Assembly: GCA_005881885.1 (NCBI GenBank) | Contig: VBDX01000151.1 | Span: forward strand, 1-39,847 | Reading direction: 5' to 3' | Length of the DNA stretch: 39,847 nt | Source: Chloroflexota bacterium | GTDB lineage: Bacteria > Chloroflexota > Limnocylindria > P2-11E | In this document: positions 14,599-24,063 of the stretch, piece after piece | Numbering within the stretch: the first letter of the stretch is position 1 | How the letters are laid out: the number at the start of each line of letters is the position of its first letter | Position numbers and translations under genes: made by a program | Notes under the pieces: model-generated | What the model was told of the DNA's origin: nothing | The model's database searches: none | Seen by the model: the letters and a program-made list of their open reading frames with translations, nothing else

Positions 14599-16482
14599 GT
14601 GACCGTGTTCAGAGGCGTCCTCACCACCTGGCCCGGGCGGTTGGTCGCCGTCGCCCTCGTGGTGGCGGTCGGTGGGGGTGCGCTGCTCGCGTCGCGTGCC
14701 AACTCGCAGCCGCCGAAGCAGGAGCTGCGGACGCAGGCGGTGACGAAGGGATCGGTCACGCAATCGGTCGCGGTCTCGGGATCGGTGGCCGCGTCTGGGC
14801 AGACGAAGCTCGCCTTCAAGACGAATGGCAGGGTCTCGGCGCTCTACGTCGCTGTCGGCCAGCAGGTGACCGCCGGTCAGGCGCTCGCGACCATCGATGC
14901 GACCGATCTTCAGAATGCGTTGCAGCAGGCGCAGCAGAACCTGAAGAGTGCCCAGCTCAGCTACCAGAAGACGGTCCAGTCCGCGGGCGACGCACAGCGC
15001 ACTCTCGAGCAGACCCAGCAGTCCACGCAGAATGACATCGCGACCGCGCAACAGAATCTCGCAAAGCTAAAAACGAACTACACGACCGCGAAGGGCAACG
15101 CGCTTTCCTTCGGCCCGACGATCTACACCGATCTCGGAAGCTTCCAGGGGAACCTCGCCACGCTCAAGACATCGGTCGACGTGGTGCTGAACGACATCGA
15201 CAACGCTTTCCGTTCAGGGAACCTGGGATTGAATGAGCAGAACGATGTCAAGAGCGCGCAGAACTCGATGAACAGCGCTTACTCACCGCTCTCGAGCGCG
15301 CAGACGCTCGCGGACAGCGTCCTCAAACCGAGCATCGACGACCTCCAGCGCGCGCTGGACAACATCGGCGCCGCGATCGCCGAGTTCGACGCGGCCCTCG
15401 CGACCGGTTCTGACACCAGCCGCGCGAGCGCAGATTTCCAGCGGGCGATGTCCGAGTACAGCCTCGCCTCGAGTCGGCTGTCGGGCGCCATCGACAGCGT
15501 GAACACGCCGCTTGGGTCGATCGCGAGCAACGTGAGCGCGGCGCAGGCCAGCCTCAACACCGCCAACACGCGGACCGACACGAACCTGGCGAAGACGCGC
15601 ACCGATCTCGCCACGGTCCTCACGTCGGTCACGAGCGAGCAGCAGCTCGCGAGCGCGACGAAGAGCAAGATCAGCCAGGCGGGCACCGCCCTCCAGACCG
15701 TGAACGACGCCGTCACCGGGTCCATCGCGAATGCCCAGGCCAACATCGACGCGGCGGTGCTGCGCGCCCAGCAAAGCGTCCAATCGGCGCAGACGGCCGT
15801 CGCCAATCAGCCGCTCAACATCGCGACCGCGCAGACCAACGTCGACAACGCCGCCACGGCGGTGCAGACGGCACAGGCCAATCTCGACGCGGCGACGCTC
15901 ACGGCGCCGTCGAGCGGAGTGGTCGCCTCGATCGCGTCGGCCGTCGGCGAGAACGCGGCGAGTCCTCTGCTCGTGCTCGCGAACACGAGTGCGCTCGTGC
16001 TGCACGGAACGGCCGGTGAAGCTGACGTCGCCAAGCTGAAGCTCGGGCTCGTCGCAAACGTGACCGTCGACGCGGTCGGGTCGGGGACCCGGATGACCGG
16101 CAGGATCACCTCGCTCGATCCCGTCGCGACGATCCAGCAGGGTGTGCCTGTCTACGGCGTCGATGTGACGATCGACCTGCCGAACGCGTCGGTGAAGCCG
16201 GGTATGACCGGCACCGCAAACGTGATCATCGCGAGCCGGCAGGGCGTCCTCGTCGTGCCGAACCTCGCGATCCGCAGCGCTACAGGCCGCCGCTACGTGC
16301 AGATCCTGAAGGACGGCGAAGCCGTCGACACGGACGTCACCTTCGGCATCGCCAACGACACTGTCACCGAGGTCACGAACGGGCTCGCCGAAGGCGATCT
16401 CGTCGTCCTGCCGCAGTCGCGCTCGACCGCGACCGCGCGGCCGGGTGGGGGGTTCGGCGGCCCACAGGTCATCGGTCGGTGA
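14599..16482 (+). CDS. Periplasmic-adaptor/HlyD-family efflux subunit (MacA-like) with very long coiled coil
   Basis: 627 residues from GTG 14599. An N-terminal anchor ([20 protein letters not shown]) is followed by the first half of the lipoyl domain ([20 protein letters not shown], then [20 protein letters not shown]). About residues 100-430 are Gln/Ala/Asn-rich heptads ([20 protein letters not shown] and many more) that form an unusually long hairpin, where MacA has about 100. The second lipoyl half and beta barrel follow ([54 protein letters not shown]). The C-terminus is Gly-rich. Adaptors carry substrate from the ABC pump across the envelope. It is coupled by a 4 bp overlap to the ATPase gene. 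Confidence 0.88.
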   Translation: MTVFRGVLTTWPGRLVAVALVVAVGGGALLASRANSQPPKQELRTQAVTKGSVTQSVAVSGSVAASGQTKLAFKTNGRVSALYVAVGQQVTAGQALATIDATDLQNALQQAQQNLKSAQLSYQKTVQSAGDAQRTLEQTQQSTQNDIATAQQNLAKLKTNYTTAKGNALSFGPTIYTDLGSFQGNLATLKTSVDVVLNDIDNAFRSGNLGLNEQNDVKSAQNSMNSAYSPLSSAQTLADSVLKPSIDDLQRALDNIGAAIAEFDAALATGSDTSRASADFQRAMSEYSLASSRLSGAIDSVNTPLGSIASNVSAAQASLNTANTRTDTNLAKTRTDLATVLTSVTSEQQLASATKSKISQAGTALQTVNDAVTGSIANAQANIDAAVLRAQQSVQSAQTAVANQPLNIATAQTNVDNAATAVQTAQANLDAATLTAPSSGVVASIASAVGENAASPLLVLANTSALVLHGTAGEADVAKLKLGLVANVTVDAVGSGTRMTGRITSLDPVATIQQGVPVYGVDVTIDLPNASVKPGMTGTANVIIASRQGVLVVPNLAIRSATGRRYVQILKDGEAVDTDVTFGIANDTVTEVTNGLAEGDLVVLPQSRSTATARPGGGFGGPQVIGR

Positions 16483-17219
16483 ACGAGAGCGTCGTCCAGC
16501 TCCGCGGAATCGCGAAGACCTACCACATCGGGCGGGATATCACCGTGAACGCGCTGCGCGGGGTCGACCTCGACGTCCGCGCCGGAGAGTTCCTCGCGAT
16601 CATGGGACCGTCCGGTTCAGGAAAGTCCACGCTGATGAACGTCCTCGGATGTCTGGACGTCGCCGACGCCGGGACCTACGTTCTCGCCGGCGAGAACGTC
16701 GGCAAGCTCTCCGACGACCAGCTCGCCGCGATCCGCAACAAGCACGTCGGGTTCGTCTTCCAGACCTTCAACCTGCTCTCCCGGCTGAACGCGATCGAGA
16801 ACGTCGAGCTGCCGCTCATCTACGGCGGCGATCGACGCGCGCGCAGACAGCGCGCCCTCGCGGCGCTCGAGCAGGTGGGCCTCGGCGATCGCATCCACCA
16901 CCGTCCGAGCGAGCTTTCGGGTGGACAGCAGCAGCGCGTTGCCATCGCACGGGCCCTGCTGAACGATCCCTCGATGATCCTCGCCGACGAGCCGACCGGG
17001 AACCTCGACTCGCGATCCAGCGCGGAGATCCTCGCGATCTTCCAGCGCCTGAACGAGACGGGCAAGACGGTCGTCATGGTCACCCACGAGCCCGACGTGG
17101 CCGCGCACTGCAAGCGAATCGTGCGCATGCGCGACGGCATCGTGGCGCGCGACGAGCTCGTTCCGCATCCGCGCCGCGCGGAGGACGAGATCGCGGCCGG
17201 CATCGGTGCCGCCGAGTGA
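16479..17219 (+). CDS. ABC transporter ATP-binding protein, MacB/LolD class
   Basis: 246 residues from GTG 16479, overlapping the adaptor stop (GTGA). Walker A is [13 protein letters not shown] (about residues 47-59), the Q-loop is [14 protein letters not shown], the ABC signature is [15 protein letters not shown], Walker B is [13 protein letters not shown] and the switch His is [30 protein letters not shown] and the DEPTGNLDS form place it in the lipoprotein/macrolide (LolD/MacB/FtsE) class. It hydrolyses ATP at the cytoplasmic face to drive the permease encoded next. Confidence 0.96.
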   Translation: MNESVVQLRGIAKTYHIGRDITVNALRGVDLDVRAGEFLAIMGPSGSGKSTLMNVLGCLDVADAGTYVLAGENVGKLSDDQLAAIRNKHVGFVFQTFNLLSRLNAIENVELPLIYGGDRRARRQRALAALEQVGLGDRIHHRPSELSGGQQQRVAIARALLNDPSMILADEPTGNLDSRSSAEILAIFQRLNETGKTVVMVTHEPDVAAHCKRIVRMRDGIVARDELVPHPRRAEDEIAAGIGAAE

Positions 17220-18487
17220 AGCTCTACGACTCGTTCCGCTCGGCGCTGCAATCGCTCGTCGTCAACAAGCTGCGCTCCGCGCTGACCATGCTCGGTGTGA
17301 TCATCGGCGTCGCCGCCGTCATCGCGATGGTCTCCGTGGGGAACGGTGCATCCGCGAGCGTGCAGGCCACGATCCTGAACCTCGGCTCGAATCTCGTGAC
17401 CGTGCAGCCGCAGTTCGGCAACGATCAGGGGCTGAAGGGCGCGGGGACGCAGGCGCAGAACCTCACGCTCGATGACATGCGGTCCATCCAGAACCAGCTA
17501 GGCGCCAGTATCGCGGCCACGGAAGCGGAGCAGGGGACCGGCCGCTGGCAGGTGACCGCGGCCGGCCAGAACTGGAACACCCAGGTCACGGGCGTGACCG
17601 AGGACTACCCGACCGTGCGGGACTGGAAGCTCGATAGCGGCGAGTTCTTCACGACGAGCGACCTGAACCTCAACGCGCAAGTCGCGATCCTGGGCACCAC
17701 CACCGCCCAAAACCTCTTCGGCGACGGCGACGCGGTCGGGCAGACCATCCAGCTGCGGCAGGTCTTCGGCGGCGACCGGAGCGGCGGACGCGCCCGGATC
17801 CTCAACTTCCGGGTCGTGGGCGTGCTGACGACGAAGGGCAGCACGTTCGGTTTCAGCCGCGACGACCAGATCCTCGTGCCGCTGACGACGGCGCAGCACG
17901 TGCTCACCGGCAGGCTCAACATCGTGAACGCGATCGTCATCAAGGCGACGTCGTCGGACACGATGGACGCCACGACCAGCGACGTGAACAACATCCTCCT
18001 GCAGCGGCATAACATCTCCGATCCCGCGAGCGCCGACTTCACGGTGACGAATCAGAACGACACGCTCGCGGCGCTCTCCTCGGTGACCGGCACGTTCACG
18101 TTGCTACTCGGGGCGATCGGCGGGATCTCTCTGCTCGTCGGAGGGATCGGGATCATGAACATCATGCTCGTCTCGGTGAACGAGCGGACGCGTGAGATCG
18201 GCATCCGCAAGGCCGTCGGCGCACGGCGCGGCGACATCCTCACTCAGTTCCTCATCGAGGCGGTCGCGCTCACCGGCCTCGGAGGCGTGCTCGGCATCCT
18301 CCTTGGCTGGGCGATCACCGAGGTCGTCCATCGGATCCCGCAAGCGGCGAACCTGCCGCTTCTCATCACCAGCGGCACCGTGATCATCGCGGTCGGTGTG
18401 TCCGTCGTGATCGGCATCGTCTTCGGGCTCTACCCGGCGATGCGCGCCGCTCGCCTCCACCCGATCGAAGCGCTGAGATACGAGTAG
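17216..18487 (+). CDS. ABC transporter permease, MacB/FtsX family
   Basis: 423 residues from GTG 17216, overlapping the ATPase stop by 4 bp. The N-terminal helix region [20 protein letters not shown] is diagnostic for MacB permeases. A large extracytoplasmic domain (about 45-290) includes [20 protein letters not shown], a MacB_PCD motif. Three C-terminal helices follow, including [40 protein letters not shown] (the coupling segment), and [20 protein letters not shown] with the family's final [10 protein letters not shown]. With the adaptor it forms a tripartite-like mechanotransmission exporter. In an organism lacking a classical outer membrane the substrate may simply be released outside. 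Substrate unknown. Confidence 0.93.
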   Translation: MKLYDSFRSALQSLVVNKLRSALTMLGVIIGVAAVIAMVSVGNGASASVQATILNLGSNLVTVQPQFGNDQGLKGAGTQAQNLTLDDMRSIQNQLGASIAATEAEQGTGRWQVTAAGQNWNTQVTGVTEDYPTVRDWKLDSGEFFTTSDLNLNAQVAILGTTTAQNLFGDGDAVGQTIQLRQVFGGDRSGGRARILNFRVVGVLTTKGSTFGFSRDDQILVPLTTAQHVLTGRLNIVNAIVIKATSSDTMDATTSDVNNILLQRHNISDPASADFTVTNQNDTLAALSSVTGTFTLLLGAIGGISLLVGGIGIMNIMLVSVNERTREIGIRKAVGARRGDILTQFLIEAVALTGLGGVLGILLGWAITEVVHRIPQAANLPLLITSGTVIIAVGVSVVIGIVFGLYPAMRAARLHPIEALRYE

Positions 18488-18509
18488 TAGCGACCAAGGG
18501 AGAACAAGA

Positions 18510-19070
18510 ATGAAGAGCACGCACATCGTGATCGGAGTCGTCGCCGCGCTGGCCTTAGCCGGCGGCGGATTCGCCGCCGGCATGACCTACGAGAAGACGC
18601 AGACGCCAAGCACCCCTGTAGGCGCGGCGCAAACGACAACCGGCCGGAGCGTGGGGGGTCGTCAGGTCATCGGTGGCGCCGGCGGGAGCGGTGCGTTCGC
18701 CGGACAGGTCCCGATCATCGGGCGGGTCCTCGCGGTAAACGACGGCTCGATCACCGTGGCCGCGGTCGAGCGCGGGCAGGGACAGCAGACCGCAGGCGCT
18801 TCGCCGACGACGACCTCGCAGATCGTGCTCGTCGGCACGAGCACGCGGATCGTGAAGACGACCGAGACCGACGTGAAGCTCGCAGACCTCAAGGTGAACG
18901 ATCAGGTGACCGTCGTCGGGACGGCCGATACCACCGGGATCGTGTCCGCGACGGCCATCGTGGTCGGCGGGACGAACGTGCTTGGGCAGCTCTTCGGTTC
19001 GCAGACCGGCAATCCCGGTGGATTCGGCGGGCGTCCCGGAGCGAGCGCGAGCCCTACCGCGAAGCCATAG
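18510..19070 (+). CDS. Exported DUF5666-like protein
   Basis: 186 residues, with AAGGGAGAAC before ATG 18510. The N-terminus MKSTHIVIGVVAALALAGGG is a signal peptide or membrane anchor. Residues of about 70-150 form an OB-like beta domain: IIGRVLAVNDGSITVAAVE, then SQIVLVGTSTRIVKTTETD and LADLKVNDQVTVVGTADTTG, the pattern of DUF5666 repeats. The C-terminus is Gly/Ser/Ala-rich like the end of the adaptor (compare GGxQVIG in both proteins). The gene is 22 bp downstream of the permease in the same operon and is plausibly an accessory or reporter of efflux-driven envelope change; no function is established. Confidence 0.75.
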   Translation: MKSTHIVIGVVAALALAGGGFAAGMTYEKTQTPSTPVGAAQTTTGRSVGGRQVIGGAGGSGAFAGQVPIIGRVLAVNDGSITVAAVERGQGQQTAGASPTTTSQIVLVGTSTRIVKTTETDVKLADLKVNDQVTVVGTADTTGIVSATAIVVGGTNVLGQLFGSQTGNPGGFGGRPGASASPTAKP

Positions 19071-19077
19071 TCATGGT

Positions 19078-20019
19078 GTGAGGCCCGTCGTCGCGGCCGG
19101 TCCGTCGCATTTTGGCGACGAGCACCGGCCGTGGCTGGAGATGCTGAAGGCGATCGGCGCGTCTCCGCATGGCCTTCGCCTTCCGGACGGCGCGGAGCTT
19201 TCTTCGATCTTCGCGCGGCTCGCCATCGATCAGGCGGACGCCGCCGAGATCATCGCGGCTTGGCCAACGCCGACGAAGGATCCGGACATCTGGTGGCTGC
19301 TCGAGCGCGCGTACCACGCACTCGTGAGCGACCTCGGCGGGATCGAGCCACTCCGATGGCCCAACTTACCACCGGCGTTCGGCACGACAGGCCGCTTCTT
19401 CTACGTGTACCTCTTCCTCGCGGCGCTCGGCGACGTGCGCGACTGGCACGAACGGCGGGGTATACCGGACGATGTCTCCTGGACGACCCTCGCCGATCTC
19501 GGACGCAATCTCACACGCGACCGGTGCCTGCTCGGCGACGGCGGACTTCGGACAAGTGCGTGGCTGACGTTGCACTTCCGCGGAGTGATCTACGCGCTCG
19601 GCCGGCTCCAGTTCAATCTCTCGCGATTCCAGGGAAGTCCCGCGCTCGGCATCCACATCCCCGAAACTGGTCCGCTGTCGCCGGAGGCGTGTGATGCGTC
19701 GCTCAGCTGGGCACGGGAATTCTTTCCGGCGCATTTTCCCGAAACCCCGTGGCGAGTCGGCGTGTGCTACTCATGGCTCCTCGACGATCAGCTCGCGGAG
19801 TACCTCGACGAGGGCTCCAACATCGTTCGCTTCCAGCGACGCTTTCAGATCGTCGGCGACGGCTCCGACGGTGACGCGGACATTCTGCGATTCGTGTTCA
19901 AGCGGATCGCGCCGGACATCGACGAGCTCCCGCAGCGAACCACGTTGGAGCGCGCGATCGTCGCGCACCTGCGCGCCGGAAGGCACTGGCGCAATCGCAC
20001 CGGCTGGCTCCGGCTGTAA
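19078..20019 (+). CDS. Two-domain GNAT-like N-acyltransferase (NAT_N/GNAT_C family)
   Basis: 313 residues from GTG 19078, 7 bp after the previous stop; a longer frame start at 18982 overlaps the exported protein and is not used. The N-terminal half matches the acyltransferase N-domain (PDIWWLLERAYHALVSDLGG, then FFYVYLFLAALGDVRDWHER). The C-terminal half has the GNAT_C hallmarks: TSAWLTLHFRGVIYALGRLQ, HIPETGPLSPEACDASL and VCYSWLLDDQLAEYLDEGSN, ending with VRFQRRFQIVGDG. I know this family from Actinobacteria and Bacilli; no substrate is established. It may be the last gene of the efflux transcript and is convergent with argS at 20030 (10 bp gap). Confidence 0.82.
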   Translation: MRPVVAAGPSHFGDEHRPWLEMLKAIGASPHGLRLPDGAELSSIFARLAIDQADAAEIIAAWPTPTKDPDIWWLLERAYHALVSDLGGIEPLRWPNLPPAFGTTGRFFYVYLFLAALGDVRDWHERRGIPDDVSWTTLADLGRNLTRDRCLLGDGGLRTSAWLTLHFRGVIYALGRLQFNLSRFQGSPALGIHIPETGPLSPEACDASLSWAREFFPAHFPETPWRVGVCYSWLLDDQLAEYLDEGSNIVRFQRRFQIVGDGSDGDADILRFVFKRIAPDIDELPQRTTLERAIVAHLRAGRHWRNRTGWLRL

Positions 20020-20029
20020 GGAGCCGCAG

Positions 20030-21697
20030 TCACATCTTGTCGGGGGAATTGACTCCGAGCAGTCCGAGCGTCTGACGGAGCGCGACCTGGACGGCCTGCA
20101 CGAGACGTAGGCGCGCCTTCGAACGCGGCGCGTCCGCCTCGTCTACGACGCGGTGATCGCGGTAGAAGCCATGGAACGCGCCGGCCAGCTCGAGCGCGTA
20201 CGTGGTGAGCTGATGGACACCATAGTGCTGGCGGATGTCGTCGACGAGCTCCGGCAGGCGGAGCGCCAACCGCACGAGGTCGAGCTCACCCTTCTCGGTC
20301 AGGAGCGCAACGTCACCGCCGTCGGAAGTGATGCCGCGCTCCGCGGCGGTGCGTAGGATGCTTGCGATCCGCGCGTGCGCGTACTGGACGTAATAGACCG
20401 GGTTCTCATTTGATTGCTGGACGGCCAGCTCCAGGTCGAAGTCGAGCTGGCGATCGGCGCTCGACTGCAGGAAGAAGTAGCGGGTCGCGTCCTTGCCGAC
20501 GGCCTCGATGACATCCTCGAGCAGGAGAAACTGGCCGGAGCGCTTGGCCATGCGCTTCAGGACGCCCTCGTGCAGGAAGCGCACGTACTGGTAGAGAACG
20601 ACCTCGAACTTGTCGAGCAGCCCCAGTGCCTTCATCGCGGCACGCATCTGGATCAGGTGGTAGTGGGTGTTCGAGCCCCAGATGTCGATCTTCTTGTCGA
20701 AGCCGCGCTCGCGTAGCGACTGCACGTGGTACGCGATGTCCTTGCCGAGGTAACCGGGGTCGCCGTTCGACCGAACGAGGACCCACCCTTCCTTGTCGTC
20801 GACCGCCTCGGTCGCCTGAAGCCAGACCGCGCCGTCCTTCTCATACACCTTTCCAAGCTTCCGCAGCTCGGCGAGCGTCTTCTCGAAATAGCCCGACCGC
20901 ATCATCTCGGCCTGCGAGAACCAGGTGTCGTAGTGAATGCCAAGCATTGCGGTCACGCGCCGGGCCTCGCGCAGGACCCACTCGACACCCTCGGGGGCGA
21001 AACGCTTCGCCTGTGCCTCGAGCGGGAGCTTCATCCACTTGTCGCCGTCGCGCGCCTTGATCTCCGCGGCGATGTCCTTCACGTACTCCGCCGGGTAGGC
21101 GTCCTCGGGAACTTCGATGTCTTCGCCGTGAAGCTGCCGGTAGCGGATCGCGATGGACCGCCCGAACGTGTCGAACTGCGTCCCGGTGTCCTCGACGTAG
21201 TACTCGCGCTCGACCGCCGCGCCCACGAACTCGAGCACCGACGAGAGCACGTCACCGAGCGGCCCGCCGCGAGCGTTCGCGACCGTGAGAGGTCCGGTCG
21301 GATTCGCGGATACGAACTCGACCTGCATGCGCTTGCCGGCGAGCGCCTTCGAACGGCCGAACTCCGCCCCGGCTCGCGCGATTTCGTCGACCTGAGCGGC
21401 CAGCCATTTCTCGTCGAGCCGCACGTTCACGAAGCCGCTCAGGTCTTCGACCGCGGCGATCGGGGGAGCGACGCGCACCCGCTCGCGGATCGCCTTGGCG
21501 ATATCGCGCGGGGACATCCGCGCCTGTCTCGCCAGCCTCAGCGCGATGTTCGAGGCGTAGTCGCCGTGCTCCGGATTGCCGGGACGCACCACCTCGATCG
21601 GTACGCCATCGACCTTGGGCCACCCGAGCTCGGTCGAAGCGCGGGCAAGGCCATCTTTGATCGCGGCGGCGATGTCGTCGCGGAGGAGCGTGGTCAC
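20030..21697 (-). CDS. argS: Arginyl-tRNA synthetase with divergent HIGH motif
   Basis: 555 residues, normal length. N-terminal tRNA-binding domain: VRPGNPEHGDYASNIALRLA. Catalytic class I core: VEFVSANPTGPLTVANARGG at about 105-125. The usual HVGHARG (HIGH) reads TVANARG here, so both histidines are replaced. EREYYVEDTGTQFDTFGRSI, LVRSNGDPGYLGKDIAYHV and IWGSNTHYHLIQMRAAMKAL are strongly conserved. The KMSKS-like loop is LKRMAKRSGQFLLLEDVI (M-A-K-R). The C-terminal DALR anticodon domain contains NPVYYVQYAHARIASIL and LELAGAFHGFYRDHRVVD. It attaches arginine to tRNA-Arg. It is the last gene of a leftward run after the MFS gene (28 bp gap) and the only arginyl synthetase candidate in the window. 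Confidence 0.95.
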   Translation of the reverse strand: MTTLLRDDIAAAIKDGLARASTELGWPKVDGVPIEVVRPGNPEHGDYASNIALRLARQARMSPRDIAKAIRERVRVAPPIAAVEDLSGFVNVRLDEKWLAAQVDEIARAGAEFGRSKALAGKRMQVEFVSANPTGPLTVANARGGPLGDVLSSVLEFVGAAVEREYYVEDTGTQFDTFGRSIAIRYRQLHGEDIEVPEDAYPAEYVKDIAAEIKARDGDKWMKLPLEAQAKRFAPEGVEWVLREARRVTAMLGIHYDTWFSQAEMMRSGYFEKTLAELRKLGKVYEKDGAVWLQATEAVDDKEGWVLVRSNGDPGYLGKDIAYHVQSLRERGFDKKIDIWGSNTHYHLIQMRAAMKALGLLDKFEVVLYQYVRFLHEGVLKRMAKRSGQFLLLEDVIEAVGKDATRYFFLQSSADRQLDFDLELAVQQSNENPVYYVQYAHARIASILRTAAERGITSDGGDVALLTEKGELDLVRLALRLPELVDDIRQHYGVHQLTTYALELAGAFHGFYRDHRVVDEADAPRSKARLRLVQAVQVALRQTLGLLGVNSPDKM

Positions 21698-21725
21698 GGG
21701 CCCGAGTCTGGGACTGCGAGCGGCA

Positions 21726-22961
21726 TCACGCGAATGTCACGCCACGGTCAACGTCACCACTCGGCGCGTGCCGCGCGAACAGCCGCCAGGTGAGGAGCGC
21801 CGCGAAACCGTATGCGACCACGAGCGTGACGATGTTCGCCGTGAAGCCTCCCGGGCCGAGCTGCGCCCGGATCGCGCCCGAAAGGATCGCGCCGACCGCG
21901 TTCGCGGCGCTCCAGGCGAGCGCGAAGACCGCGTTCGCCCCCGCGCGCTCCGCCGGCGTGAACGACGAGAGCTGGAAGGCATTCACGGTCCCGCTCGCGC
22001 CGAACATGAGAAAGTGCCGCGCCGCGAGAGCGGCGACCGCGATGGGAAGCGCGCCGGTGAAGGCCGCGACGAGCGCGAAGGGTAATGACAGCGTCTCCAC
22101 GAGAACGACGGACGGGATCGCGCCAATGCGCGCGGCCACGAATCGCCCGTGGAGGAGCGCCCCGATGCTGCCGGCCACCGCCAGCACCCCGAGCAACAGC
22201 CCGAGGGCCGAGAACGGAACGCCGTAACGGTCAGCGAAGAACAGGTTGAGAAACGGAAGGAAGCTACCTGCGCCAAAGCCGAAGAGCACCTCGATGATGA
22301 TGAAGCGGCGGACGAGATCGTTGCGCGTCGGCGCCTCGAGCGTGTGCCGACCGACGGGGATCGCGCGGATCGCGAGGACCGGAGCGATCGAAGCGGCAGC
22401 GATGATGCCGCCGCTCGCGACGAGGGCTCGCAGCACGAGCGCGTCATCCGGTCGGGCGCCGAGCAGCGCGGACACCGGCGTCGCGAGAGCACCAGCGATC
22501 ACGCTCGAAAGGAACGCGGCCGTGGTGCCGAGCGCGATCTGCTGACCGAAGCGCGTGGCACGCCGCGCGGCCACGGTCGCGTCCGCGAGGAGGGCGGCAC
22601 CCGACGAGCTTGCGATGATCCCGCCGAAGCCGACGAGCATCGCGGACCCCAAGAGCGGGAAGAGGGCGCTTGAGACGAGGATCCCAAAGATTCCGACGCC
22701 GGTGACGGTGCCCCCCAGGAGGATCGCGGCACGGCGCGAACGCCCCCGCGTGAAGACCGCGGCTGGGAGTGCCCCAGCAACGACGCCGATCGCCTGCGCT
22801 CCAGCGAGCAGGCCGATCGCGAACTCGTCGAAGCCCAGGGCCCGGTAGAGAAAGTTCAGATAGAAGGAGGCGACGCCGAGCCCAAAGCTGCCCAGCGCCG
22901 CCGCGACCAGATAGAGGACGGCGTCGCGCCGCCCCAGCGCTGCCGCTTGGCCTCGCCCCAT
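21726..22961 (-). CDS. Major facilitator superfamily transporter
   Basis: 411 residues with 12 probable hydrophobic segments. The start has VLYLVAAALGSFGLGVASFY and the first MFS loop GFDEFAIGLLAGAQAIGVVA. The motif A-like loop between helices 2 and 3 is FTRGRSRRAAILLGGTVTGV. The second half repeats the pattern (GVPFSALGLLLGVLAVAGSI then LLHGRFVAARIGAIPSVV). HFLMFGASGTVNAFQLSSFT and PAERAGANAVFALAWSAANA at helices 10-11 are typical of drug/sugar-type MFS proteins. Substrate is unknown. Gaps of 9 bp to the HtrA gene upstream and 28 bp to argS downstream suggest one transcript. Confidence 0.88.
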   Translation of the reverse strand: MGRGQAAALGRRDAVLYLVAAALGSFGLGVASFYLNFLYRALGFDEFAIGLLAGAQAIGVVAGALPAAVFTRGRSRRAAILLGGTVTGVGIFGILVSSALFPLLGSAMLVGFGGIIASSSGAALLADATVAARRATRFGQQIALGTTAAFLSSVIAGALATPVSALLGARPDDALVLRALVASGGIIAAASIAPVLAIRAIPVGRHTLEAPTRNDLVRRFIIIEVLFGFGAGSFLPFLNLFFADRYGVPFSALGLLLGVLAVAGSIGALLHGRFVAARIGAIPSVVLVETLSLPFALVAAFTGALPIAVAALAARHFLMFGASGTVNAFQLSSFTPAERAGANAVFALAWSAANAVGAILSGAIRAQLGPGGFTANIVTLVVAYGFAALLTWRLFARHAPSGDVDRGVTFA

Positions 22962-22970
22962 CAGGGGCCC

Positions 22971-24056
22971 CTATCCCTGGGGCTGGCCGAGCGTCACATC
23001 TACGGCCTGCTCTCTGCCGTCGCGAATCAGTGCGAGCTTGACCTTGTCGCCGGGCCGGAACTTCACCATGAGGCTCTGGAGCGGATGCTGCGGGTCGATC
23101 AGCTGGTCGTTGACCTTGGTGATGATGTCATTGACCCGAATCCCCGCCTGCGTCGCGGGCGAGCCGGGTACGACCTGCGTCACGATGATCCCGGTCGTCC
23201 CGGCCGGCAGTCCGACCTGTGCCGCCTGGCGCGCCGAGAGCTGCGTGTACTGGACCCCGATGAAGCCGCGGACGACTTTGCCGTTCTTGATGAGCTCGTC
23301 CGCGATCTGCCGCACGGTGTTGCTGGAGATCGCGAAGCCAAGGCCACTCGCGTTGCTCGCGACCAGCGTGTTCACGCCGATGACCTGATGCGTCGCGGCC
23401 CAGATGAGCGGCCCTCCCGAGTTACCTTCGTTGATGGCGGCGTCTGTTTGCACAAGGTCCTCGAGGAAGATGGACTGCGTTTCAGCGACGCGTCGGCCCT
23501 TCGCCGAGACGATCCCCGCGGTCACGGTGTTCTGGAACTCGCCAAGCGGGCTTCCGATGGCGACGACCGTCGATCCCACCGGCACCGTGTCGCTGTCGCC
23601 AAGCATCGCGGCCTTGAGATTTTGCGCGCTGACTTGCAGGACCGCGAGGTCCGTCAGCTGATCGCGTCCGACGAGCTTCGCGTCCACCTTACGGTTGTCG
23701 GAGAAGACGACATCGAAGGCCGCGCCTGGACCCGCGTCGCGGACGTTCTCGACGACGTGGTTGTTGGTGACGATGTAGCCGCGGCTCGCGTCGACGATGA
23801 ACCCCGAGCCGCTCGACTGAGGTTGGCCGTTCGAAAGCTTGTTGATGACCGTGACGACCGAGGGCAGCAGATCCTGGACGACCGCGACGACCGGGTCAAC
23901 GTTTGCGCCGATACCAAGTGCGCTCGTCGAAGGGGATGGCAGTGGAAGCGCGCTCGCCAGCGGGGCCGGGGTCGGTGACTCGGCGGCTTGAGGGATGACG
24001 CAGGAGGCGGCGGCGAAGGCGAGGAGAAAAGTGGCGACAACGGTGCGGACGCTCAC
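22971..24056 (-). CDS. HtrA/DegP-type serine protease lipoprotein with one PDZ domain
   Basis: 361 residues. Residues 1-19 (MSVRTVVATFLLAFAAASC) end in a lipobox (AAASC), so the mature protein is probably a lipid-anchored extracytoplasmic protease. Trypsin-like catalytic triad: His in RGYIVTNNHVVENV, Asp in LTDLAVLQVSAQNLKA and Ser in INEGNSGGPLIWA. A single PDZ domain covers about residues 260-355 (IIVTQVVPGSPATQAGIRVN, then IITKVNDQLID). HtrA proteins degrade or refold damaged envelope proteins. It lies 7 bp downstream of the GH57 gene and 9 bp upstream of the MFS gene. Confidence 0.93.
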   Translation of the reverse strand: MSVRTVVATFLLAFAAASCVIPQAAESPTPAPLASALPLPSPSTSALGIGANVDPVVAVVQDLLPSVVTVINKLSNGQPQSSGSGFIVDASRGYIVTNNHVVENVRDAGPGAAFDVVFSDNRKVDAKLVGRDQLTDLAVLQVSAQNLKAAMLGDSDTVPVGSTVVAIGSPLGEFQNTVTAGIVSAKGRRVAETQSIFLEDLVQTDAAINEGNSGGPLIWAATHQVIGVNTLVASNASGLGFAISSNTVRQIADELIKNGKVVRGFIGVQYTQLSARQAAQVGLPAGTTGIIVTQVVPGSPATQAGIRVNDIITKVNDQLIDPQHPLQSLMVKFRPGDKVKLALIRDGREQAVDVTLGQPQG

Positions 24057-24063
24057 GCCGCGG

